A stretch of 8,477 bases of DNA, from the NCBI GenBank assembly GCA_006954465.1, contig LVVU01000137.1, positions 1 through 8,477 of the forward strand, written 5' to 3'. The translations under genes were made by a program, and so were the position numbers. This stretch comes from Candidatus Methanoprimaticola hominis. GTDB lineage: Archaea > Thermoplasmatota > Thermoplasmata > Methanomassiliicoccales > Methanomethylophilaceae. Below the pieces are notes generated by a model that was not told where the DNA came from, ran no database searches, and was given only the letters and a program-made list of their open reading frames with translations. Positions 1 through 4,720 of the stretch are shown here, one piece after another; the stretch's first letter is position 1, and every line of letters starts with the position of its first letter.

Positions 1-51
1 AGAAATCCGATGGCCAGATGGTTCGGCGTCAATCGAAGGTCGTGTTCTCAT

Positions 52-59
52 TTTAAATA
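52..59 (+). promoter_or_regulatory. TATA box of the permease gene
   Basis: TTTAAATA stands out from its GC-rich surroundings and lies 21-28 nt before the ATG at 80. Archaeal transcription usually starts about 25 nt past the box centre, which would place the start at or next to the ATG. This agrees with the missing SD. Confidence 0.55.
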
Positions 60-79
60 CGAATTCAGATACCACGCAC

Positions 80-1399
80 ATGGATTTTGCCAGCAAGCTG
101 GACGGATTCTTCGGAATTACGTCCAAAGGTTCTACATTGAGGACCGAGGTGAAGGGCGGAATCCTTGTCTTCCTAGCAATGTCGTACATCATAGTGGTCA
201 ACTCCGCCATGATGGCCGATGCAGGGATCGACAGGGATGCGGCCTTCACCGCCACTGTCGTCATGTCTATAATCGGGTCCCTGATTATGGGACTGTATGC
301 CAAATTCCCTGTCGCCATGGCGCCGGGAATGGGTATCAATGCCATGTTCTGCTACACTGCCGTGCTCACGCTCGGATTCACGTGGCAGGAAGCGCTCGTC
401 GCCGTCGTCATCGCGGGACTGGCGTTCTTCATCGTAACCGTCACCGGTGTCAGGCAGAAGCTCCTCGACAAGATCCCGGTGGGTGTCAAGGCGGGAATCG
501 TGGCCGGTATCGGCTGTTTCATCGCATTCATCGGACTTTAGAATGCGCACATCATCGTCGATGACCCCTCGACCCTCGTCGCTCTCGGCGACATGTCCGA
601 TCTCTCTGTTCTCCTCGGAGTGTTCTGTATCGTCATCACCGTCCTCCTCGTGGCGCACAGGTCGTCCATAGGTATCCTGGGCGGGATGATCGTCACCGCC
701 ATCGTCGGTGTCCTCCTGGGCATCATCGACCTTCCTGATACCGTCGTCGCATCCCCTGCCGCTCCGCCGGTCGGTGCGTTCCTCGACGGACTCTCGTCCG
801 ATCTCTTCAGCGCTCAGTTCATCATGCTCATCATCGCGTTCTCGTTCGTCGAGTTCTTCGACGGATCCGGAACCCTGATGGCCGTCGGGAAGCGCGCAGG
901 CATCATGGATGAGGATGGAAACGTCACCTGCGAGAAGGCGCTGTCCGTCGACGCAGGGATCGCATCGCTCTCCGGAGTCATCGGCTGCACGCCCACCACC
1001 GCCTTCGCGGAGTCCGCCGTCGGTATCGAGGCCGGAGCAAGAACTGGACTCGTCGCAGTCGTCGTCGCCCTCCTGTTCGCATGCGCACTGTTCATCGCAC
1101 CCGTCTTCACCATCTTCAGCTACAGCTGCACCGTCGGTGCCATGGTCGTCGTCGGAGCCGCCATGATGAAGGAGCTCAGGGGAGTCGATTGGGACGACCT
1201 CCCGACCGTCATGACGATCCTCACGATCATCCTCATGATGATGCTCTCTTACTCCATCACGAACGGTATCGCGTTCGGAGTCATCATGTACTGCGTCTCC
1301 ATGATAGGTGCGAAGAGAGCCAAGGAGGTCAGTCCGATCCTGTACGGGCTCGCCGTCGTGTTCCTCATCTACCTGGTAGCTTGCGCATTGGAGCTTTGA
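80..1399 (+). CDS. NCS2-family (AzgA/PbuG type) purine permease with in-frame amber codon 154
   Basis: Integral-membrane transporter, probably proton-coupled uptake of a purine base (adenine, guanine or hypoxanthine; the exact substrate cannot be read here). The frame opens with MDFASKLDGFFGI and carries the family signatures FPVAMAPGMGINAMF (residues 76-90), FVEFFDGSGTL (256-266) and PTTAFAESAVGIEAGARTGL (305-324), with many hydrophobic helices. It is unbroken except for TAG at codon 154. With that codon read through, the product is 439 residues, the usual family length, ending at TGA 1397-1399. Residues 155 onward (NAHIIVDDPSTLVALGD) continue the conserved 'GLQNAGIIV..DP.TLVALGD' block, so both halves belong to one gene. 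The start is the first ATG, 21 nt after a TATA-like box, with no SD, suggesting a leaderless message. A split or decayed gene is the alternative. Family is clear; the amber decoding is inferred. Confidence 0.85.
539..541 (+). other. In-frame TAG, candidate pyrrolysine codon (or nonsense mutation)
   Basis: TAG lies in phase between two segments of the permease, at a position where relatives have Gln (CAG differs by one transition) and some have Lys. No SD precedes the next in-frame ATG at 593, so independent translation of the distal half is unlikely. Known background: Methanomassiliicoccales decode UAG as pyrrolysine in methylamine methyltransferases and use TAG sparingly as a stop. Confidence 0.6.
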
Positions 1400-1410
1400 G
1401 GCGAAGATAT

Positions 1411-2241
1411 ATGGCGGTAATACTGGCGAGATATTCGGAGATCGGATTGAAGAGCACCCCCGTCAGGAGGAGGTTCGAGAACCAGCTCCGCGACAATGCG
1501 GTGAACATGCTGATGGAGGACGGCGTTGAAGCCATCGTCAACAGGCAGGGTTCGAGATTCTACATCGAGGCGGAGGATGCCGACCGTGCGGTGGCATCCA
1601 TCAGGAAGGTCTTCGGCATCGCGTCGGTATCCGTGGTCGAGGAGACCACGGCGAAGATGGAGGACATCTGCGCCCTGGCAGCAGAGTATTCGCTGGCCAG
1701 GCTCTCGCAGGGGCAGTCCTTCGCCGTGAAGGCCCGCAGGGAGGGATCCCAGGGCTATACGAGCATGGATGTGGGCCGCGAGGCCGGTTCCGCCATCTTC
1801 ACCGCCAACGAGGACAAGCGCGTCAAGGTCGATCTGACGAACCCGGATGTGGTCTTCTATATCGAGGTCAGGGACAACAGGGCCTTCGTGTTCGGAGATA
1901 TCATCCACTGCCATGCCGGGCTGCCCGTAGGCAGCCAGGGTAAGGTCCTCGCCAGGATCGACGACGATCGCGGCATCGTCTCCGCATGGTTGATGATGAA
2001 GCGCGGATGCAGGGTCATCGCATCCGGATCCGCGGACTGGTCCTGCCTGAAGCAGTACGACCCCCTGATGAAGGAGGGTACGGAGCACAGGCAGGCCCTG
2101 GGCTACGTCCTCGGGACCAGCCTGGACAATCTGGATTCGGTCGACGTCTCCCAGTACAAGCTGCCCGTTTTCTACCCTACCGTAGGGATGACCGACGAGG
2201 AGGTCGCAGACATCCTCGCAACGATCGAGAACGGTCTTTGA
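1411..2241 (+). CDS. ThiI-family THUMP-domain protein with degenerate, shortened PP-loop domain
   Basis: The N-terminal ferredoxin-like domain (MAVILARYSEIGLKS, then VRRRFENQLRDN, residues 1-55) and the THUMP RNA-binding domain (about 56-168, with FAVKARREGSQGYTSMDVGREAGSAI at 104-129) match ThiI, which makes 4-thiouridine at position 8 of tRNA. The following GLPVGSQGKVL (170-180) is also ThiI-like. Where active ThiI has the ATP-binding SGGxDS loop, this protein has ARIDDDRG (181-188), followed by a normal SAWLMMKRG helix. It is 276 residues, about 100 shorter than typical archaeal ThiI. The C-terminal PVFYPTVGMTDEEVADI (252-268) still resembles the end of the PP-loop domain, so this looks like an evolved compact form rather than a frameshift. 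There is no rhodanese domain. It likely binds tRNA without adenylating it. The start is 11 nt after the permease stop, with a weak GAGG, so the two are probably cotranscribed. Confidence 0.8.
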   Translation: MAVILARYSEIGLKSTPVRRRFENQLRDNAVNMLMEDGVEAIVNRQGSRFYIEAEDADRAVASIRKVFGIASVSVVEETTAKMEDICALAAEYSLARLSQGQSFAVKARREGSQGYTSMDVGREAGSAIFTANEDKRVKVDLTNPDVVFYIEVRDNRAFVFGDIIHCHAGLPVGSQGKVLARIDDDRGIVSAWLMMKRGCRVIASGSADWSCLKQYDPLMKEGTEHRQALGYVLGTSLDNLDSVDVSQYKLPVFYPTVGMTDEEVADILATIENGL

Positions 2242-2249
2242 AACCCGTC

Positions 2250-2273
2250 GGGTCCGTCCATATAGGCGGACCC
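2250..2273 (+). terminator. Hairpin after the ThiI-like gene
   Basis: GGGTCCG (2250-2256) and CGGACCC (2267-2273) are perfect 7-bp arms around a 10-nt loop, starting 8 nt after the ThiI-like stop. No T-run follows, so it may be a 3'-end or processing hairpin rather than a classical terminator. Confidence 0.4.
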
Positions 2274-2295
2274 GGATTCCACATTCTCCGAACGA

Positions 2296-2326
2296 CATCC
2301 CATCGTCGTTATACGTCCGATGGATG
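2296..2326 (+). promoter_or_regulatory. Dyad-symmetric promoter of the DIP1984-family gene
   Basis: A TATA-like GTTATAC (2308-2314) lies 23-29 nt before the ATG at 2337. It sits at the centre of nested inverted repeats: CATCG (2301-2305) with CGATG (2318-2322), CGT with ACG around TAT, and outer CATCC/GATG bases. A dimeric regulator bound here would compete with TBP. There is no SD, so a leaderless transcript is likely. Confidence 0.4.
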
Positions 2327-2336
2327 TTCCCCATTC

Positions 2337-2792
2337 ATGAAGCTCGCAGAGGCGCTTTCCATGAGGTCGGACCTCAACACGAGGCTGTATCAGCTGCAGA
2401 TCAGGCTCAACAACAACTCCAGGATCCAGGAGGGCGAGGAGCCCAGCGAGGACCCCCAGGCGCTTCTTGCGGAGCTGGATGAGGTTGCTTCCAGACTGGA
2501 GGACCTCATAGCGCGCATCAACCTCACCAACAGCAGGACCGTGTCCTCCGACGGGTCGACGCTCACCCAGCTGATCGCGAGACGCGATGTCCTCACCCGC
2601 AAGTCGGAGATCCTCAGATCGTTCCTTGACGAGGCGAGCTGCAAGGTCGGTCGCGGGTCCGCATCCGAGATCAGGGTAATCAGCACCGTCGATGTGAGGT
2701 CGCTCAGGAAGAATGCGGATTCCCTGTCGGAGGAGGTCCGCATCACCGATACGAGGATACAGGAGCTCAACTGGACGACCGAGCTCATCTGA
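2337..2792 (+). CDS. DIP1984-family protein (septicolysin-like), function unknown
   Basis: The 151-residue protein MKLAEALSMRSDLNTRL... carries hallmarks of the DIP1984 family throughout: IQEGEEPSEDPQALLAELD (30-48), LEDLIARINLTNS (54-66), LTQLIARRD (76-84), EIRVISTVDV (111-120) and a C-terminal DTRIQELNWTTEL (138-150). It is predicted to be soluble and almost wholly helical, with long charged, coiled-coil-prone segments and no signal peptide or membrane helix. Length matches the family, which occurs mainly in bacteria and sporadically elsewhere; some members are named septicolysin, but no biochemical role is established. The scattered distribution would allow acquisition from bacteria, though nothing in composition marks it as foreign here. 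The ATG is chosen because the family conserves MKLAEAL and a TATA-like dyad lies about 25 nt upstream. It stands alone between the permease/ThiI pair and a convergent rpl15e. Confidence 0.85.
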   Translation: MKLAEALSMRSDLNTRLYQLQIRLNNNSRIQEGEEPSEDPQALLAELDEVASRLEDLIARINLTNSRTVSSDGSTLTQLIARRDVLTRKSEILRSFLDEASCKVGRGSASEIRVISTVDVRSLRKNADSLSEEVRITDTRIQELNWTTELI

Positions 2793-2812
2793 GATCCGGA
2801 AGGTAGCCGATC

Positions 2813-2898
2813 GGGGCGGGTGCGAACCCTGCCGAGGGTCAAGTCGGCGTTCATGCATGGTCCGGAGGGCAGGACATCCTAACGGTTACGCCCCCACA
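2813..2898. other. Structured non-coding element with nested inverted repeats
   Basis: Between the convergent DIP1984 and L15e genes, GGGGC (2813-2817) can pair with GCCCC (2890-2894), GGGTG (2818-2822) with CATCC (2875-2879), and CCTGCC (2828-2833) with GGCAGG (2868-2873). Together they form a closed fold of about 80 nt, with ACA at 2896-2898 next to the base stem on the plus strand. It could be a small RNA or the structured 3' end of the upstream message. It does not fit a tRNA, and the H/ACA geometry is incomplete. Confidence 0.35.
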
Positions 2899-2938
2899 GA
2901 TACACATGCATCGTGACTCAAACGGATACGACCGTGCA

Positions 2939-2990
2939 CCGATCGATCGGCGAGGGAGGGTTCGGGGAACCGCGATCTCAGGAAATCGTG
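2939..2990. repeat. Cluster of three short inverted repeats
   Basis: CCGATCGATCGG (2939-2950) is a perfect palindrome. GGTTC/GAACC around GGG (2959-2971) and CGAT/ATCG arms (about 2972-2988) follow at once. The cluster sits beyond the L15e terminator on the minus strand and beyond the DIP1984 gene on the plus strand. No reading frame or promoter is visible here. Confidence 0.35.
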
Positions 2991-2999
2991 GAAAGAAGA

Positions 3000-3017
3000 C
3001 CGCCCCCGAAGGGGCGG
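3000..3017 (-). terminator. UUCG-capped terminator hairpin of rpl15e
   Basis: Read on the minus strand, CCGCCCC-TTCG-GGGGCGG is a perfect 7-bp stem with the extra-stable C(UUCG)G tetraloop, followed by the pyrimidine-rich TCTTCTTTCC. It lies about 37 nt after the L15e stop, a good position for transcription termination or 3'-end protection. Confidence 0.65.
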
Positions 3018-3053
3018 GTAAGCGGTTTCAGGTTCTTCTTATGATTGGAAGAA

Positions 3054-3683
3054 TCACTTGATTCTTCTCTGGTTGGCACGGACGGAGGGCCTTGCCTTCT
3101 CGGCTCCCTTTCCGGTGTGCCTCATTCCGCGGCCTTTCTGGCCGGCGGAGGTCTTACCGCGGTAGACACGGTTGGTGTGGTCGTTGTTGCAGATCCAGTT
3201 GATCTTGGGGTCCGCCTTGATGACCGGGTGCGCGGGGTCCACGAGGATGACCTCGTACCACTCCTGCTGTCCGTCGGCACCGACCCAGTAGGAGTTCAGG
3301 ACCTCGAGGTTGGGGTAGCGCTTGGCTGTCCTCTCCTCGGCCATCCTCTGCAGGGATTTTCCGACGGTGATCTGGTTGATTCCCTTCCTCTTGGCCCTGC
3401 GTCCGGTGACGATGGCCCTCTTCTGGAAGGATCCCTTCCTGACCCTAGCCCTGACAACGACGTAGCCCTGTTTCGCCTTGTATCCGAGTGCCCTTGCCCT
3501 GTCGAGCCTGGTCGGGCGCTCGATGCGGGTGAAGTTCTCCTCCTTGCGCCACTGAATCCTGCGCTCGTAGTTCAGAGCCTTGACATAGGTCTTCTCGGGG
3601 ACGTCCCAGGCCTTGCCGATGTAGTAGTACATGCTCTTCCCGTTAACCGGGCGTGTCTCCTGTTGCTGAGTTTCTTCGCTCAT
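3054..3683 (-). CDS. rpl15e: 50S ribosomal protein L15e
   Basis: Archaeal/eukaryotic-specific large-subunit protein that binds 23S rRNA. The 209-residue product matches the family along its length: YIGKAWDVPEKTYVKAL (21-37), RIERPTRLDRARALGYKAKQGYVVVRARVRKG (53-84), a basic KRAIVTGRRAKRKGIN stretch (88-103), KSLQRMAEERTAKRYPNLEVLNSYWVG (109-135), EWYEVILVDPAHPVIKADPKINWIC (141-165) and GKTSAGQKGRGMRHTGKG (176-193). About 17 acidic/Gln-rich residues (MSEETQQQETRPVNGKS) precede the core, a small lineage-type extension. The start at 3683 is set by a strong AGGTGATT SD five nucleotides upstream. An in-frame ATG at 3731 would add 16 residues but has no SD and is not favoured. The gene appears to be monocistronic. 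Confidence 0.97.
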   Translation of the reverse strand: MSEETQQQETRPVNGKSMYYYIGKAWDVPEKTYVKALNYERRIQWRKEENFTRIERPTRLDRARALGYKAKQGYVVVRARVRKGSFQKRAIVTGRRAKRKGINQITVGKSLQRMAEERTAKRYPNLEVLNSYWVGADGQQEWYEVILVDPAHPVIKADPKINWICNNDHTNRVYRGKTSAGQKGRGMRHTGKGAEKARPSVRANQRRIK

Positions 3684-3686
3684 TGG

Positions 3687-3694
3687 AATCACCT
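3687..3694 (-). promoter_or_regulatory. Shine-Dalgarno of rpl15e
   Basis: On the minus strand AGGTGATT precedes the ATG at 3683 by three nucleotides (CCA). It is nearly the full complement of the archaeal 16S rRNA 3' end and decides the start against the upstream in-frame ATG. Confidence 0.7.
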
Positions 3695-3730
3695 TTACGG
3701 ATTCACCGTTGTACGGCACATCTCCGTTCA

Positions 3731-3746
3731 TGGAGCAAACGCTCCA
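3731..3746 (-). promoter_or_regulatory. 5'-leader hairpin of rpl15e
   Basis: TGGAGC-GTTT-GCTCCA on the minus strand is a perfect 6-bp stem with a 4-nt loop. It falls where the transcript should begin, about 25 nt past the TATA box at 3769-3776, so it would cap the 5' end of a leader of about 60 nt. It could protect the mRNA or bind a regulator. Confidence 0.4.
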
Positions 3747-3768
3747 CGCCTTCTCCGAAGACCGTGCC

Positions 3769-3776
3769 ATATAAAA
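3769..3776 (-). promoter_or_regulatory. TATA box of rpl15e
   Basis: TTTTATAT on the minus strand, the best TATA-like match upstream of L15e, predicts a transcript start near 3745. Confidence 0.6.
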
Positions 3777-3791
3777 CTCTGTCCATCTGAC

Positions 3792-3836
3792 ATAACAAGG
3801 ATTATCAGAATTACAAGTATTACACAAATAACAGCT
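3792..3836 (+). repeat. Five in-phase 9-nt AT-rich direct repeats between divergent promoters
   Basis: Units ATAACAAGG, ATTATCAGA, ATTACAAGT, ATTACACAA and ATAACAGCT follow one another with no gaps; the first six bases agree with AT(T/A)A(C/T)(A/C). The tract lies upstream of both the L15e and the zinc-ribbon promoters and could be a multi-site binding region. Confidence 0.5.
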
Positions 3837-3843
3837 AGCTGTT
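3830..3843 (+). promoter_or_regulatory. 14-bp perfect palindrome, candidate operator
   Basis: AACAGCTAGCTGTT equals its own reverse complement. It overlaps the last 9-nt repeat and touches the TATA-like TTTAAATT (3842-3849) of the zinc-ribbon gene. A dimer bound here would affect TBP access. Autoregulation by the downstream HTH protein is a simple hypothesis. Confidence 0.45.
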
Positions 3844-3849
3844 TAAATT
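3842..3849 (+). promoter_or_regulatory. TATA box of the zinc-ribbon/HTH gene
   Basis: TTTAAATT lies 32-39 nt before the ATG at 3881, predicting a start near 3870 and a leader of about 10 nt that just includes the SD GGTGAT (3872-3877). Confidence 0.5.
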
Positions 3850-3880
3850 TGTCTTCCAGATAAAGAATCACGGTGATCTT

Positions 3881-4333
3881 ATGACACCGAGACAGGATTG
3901 GAACGAAGAGAGCATCATGAGGAGATACCGCGACTCCATGGTCGAGGGGATCCGCTTCAGGCTCATGAGCGATGAGGCGGAGCCGCCGAGGGGATGTCCC
4001 GAATGCGGAGCCGCGGAATACGTGCATTACGGCAGGACTGCCAAGGGCACGGAGCGCTTCCGCTGCAAGGAATGCGGGAGGACGTTCACTCCGAAGCACC
4101 TGATGTCCGGATCGCAGATCCCGGAGGAGAAGTGGATGGCCTTCGCGGAATGCTATGTGGACAAGGTCAGCATCAGGAGGGCCGCCGATCTGTGCGGCGT
4201 ATCGACCTCGACCGCGTATCGCATGAAGTGCAGGATCGACGGGCTCATGGGGGCGGATGCGGAGGATGACGATGATGTCCTCAGCACCACCTCCATGTGT
4301 ATGAGAGATCTGCGTGCGATAGAAGGGATCTGA
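3881..4333 (+). CDS. Stand-alone zinc-ribbon plus helix-turn-helix protein, IS1 InsA-like
   Basis: The protein has 150 residues. A basic helical N-terminus leads to a four-cysteine zinc ribbon (C39, C42, C62, C65) with the spacing and flanking residues of transposase N-termini (CPECG..YVHYGRTAKGTERFRCKECGRTFTP). A helix-turn-helix follows (about 97-119: IRRAADLCGVSTSTAYRMKCRID), then a short acidic tail (DAEDDDD). This is the order seen in InsA of IS1, which binds element ends and represses transcription, and at the N-termini of IS1595-type transposases. No DDE catalytic domain follows, because the convergent mazG-like gene occupies the next DNA and overlaps the last 53 bp. The SD GGTGAT 3 nt before the ATG supports the start. 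It is likely a domesticated DNA-binding regulator; an IS remnant is the alternative. The exact function is not recognised. Confidence 0.75.
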   Translation: MTPRQDWNEESIMRRYRDSMVEGIRFRLMSDEAEPPRGCPECGAAEYVHYGRTAKGTERFRCKECGRTFTPKHLMSGSQIPEEKWMAFAECYVDKVSIRRAADLCGVSTSTAYRMKCRIDGLMGADAEDDDDVLSTTSMCMRDLRAIEGI

Positions 4334-4715
4334 GCATAGCGGGGTGTCGGAAGGCCTCCTGCTCGTACTTCTTGTTGCACCCTCTGACCTTGGACGCGGG
4401 GTACTTCTCCGCGTTCTTGGCCAGCTTCCTCGAGAGGGAATCGCTCAGATCGATGCCGTTCATCTGGGCGAAGCGGATGATGAAGTACAGCGTGTCGGAG
4501 AGCTCGTCCGCGACCTCCTCGCGACCGGGTCCCGACATGAGCTCCTCTATCTGCTCGGGGGTCTTGAAGCGGAAGCGCTCGAGCAGTTCGGAGGCTTCGG
4601 TGACGATGCCGATGGCAAGGTCCTTCTGGTTGTGGAACTGGTCCCAGTCGCGGTCGCTGCAGAACTCCGTTATTTCCTTCTTGAGATCGGCGATGGTGGT
4701 CTTCTCATCGGTCAT
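4281..4715 (-). CDS. MazG-like nucleotide pyrophosphohydrolase
   Basis: All-alpha NTP pyrophosphatase of the MazG/RS21-C6 (dCTPase-like) type, expected to hydrolyse a (d)NTP to (d)NMP and PPi with Mg2+. The core shows TIADLKKEITEFCSDRDWDQFHN (7-29), KDLAIGIVTEASELLERF (31-48) and EEVADELSDTLYFIIRFAQMNGIDL (67-90). The metal-binding ExxE...ExxD is E40/E43 and E71/D74. The family normally ends near 'KYP..K.RG...KY' (103-117); here 27 more residues follow to TGA, reading antisense through the end of the convergent zinc-ribbon gene. The start at 4715 is chosen because GGTGA (4725-4721 on the minus strand) lies 5 nt upstream, on top of the polB stop; an in-frame ATG at 4727 overlaps polB and is less likely. 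Last gene of the GTPase-polB-mazG operon, suggesting nucleotide-pool cleaning linked to DNA synthesis. Confidence 0.85.
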   Translation of the reverse strand: MTDEKTTIADLKKEITEFCSDRDWDQFHNQKDLAIGIVTEASELLERFRFKTPEQIEELMSGPGREEVADELSDTLYFIIRFAQMNGIDLSDSLSRKLAKNAEKYPASKVRGCNKKYEQEAFRHPAMLRSLLSHADLSYTWRWC

Positions 4716-4720
4716 GTCGG

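Noticed and set aside
593..1399. A separate 268-residue membrane protein starting at ATG 593
   Set aside because: It is the in-frame continuation of the permease after the TAG; the start lies inside a conserved block and has no SD.
2811..2898. tRNA gene (minus strand has GGGTTCG and GCCCC near its 3' end)
   Set aside because: The T-loop would lack A58, the T-stem does not pair over 5 bp, and no D-arm or anticodon arm can be drawn.
2813..2898. Canonical H/ACA guide RNA
   Set aside because: The base stem and ACA are suggestive, but there is no 5' guide strand between lower and upper stems and no clear K-turn; kept only as a structured element.
3054..3827. L15e start upstream of 3683 (extended product)
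   Set aside because: The family N-terminus and the AGGTGATT SD point to 3683; farther upstream the frame runs through the TATA box and AT-rich repeats.
3792..3836. CRISPR-like repeats
   Set aside because: Units are 9 nt, gapless and degenerate; there are no spacers.
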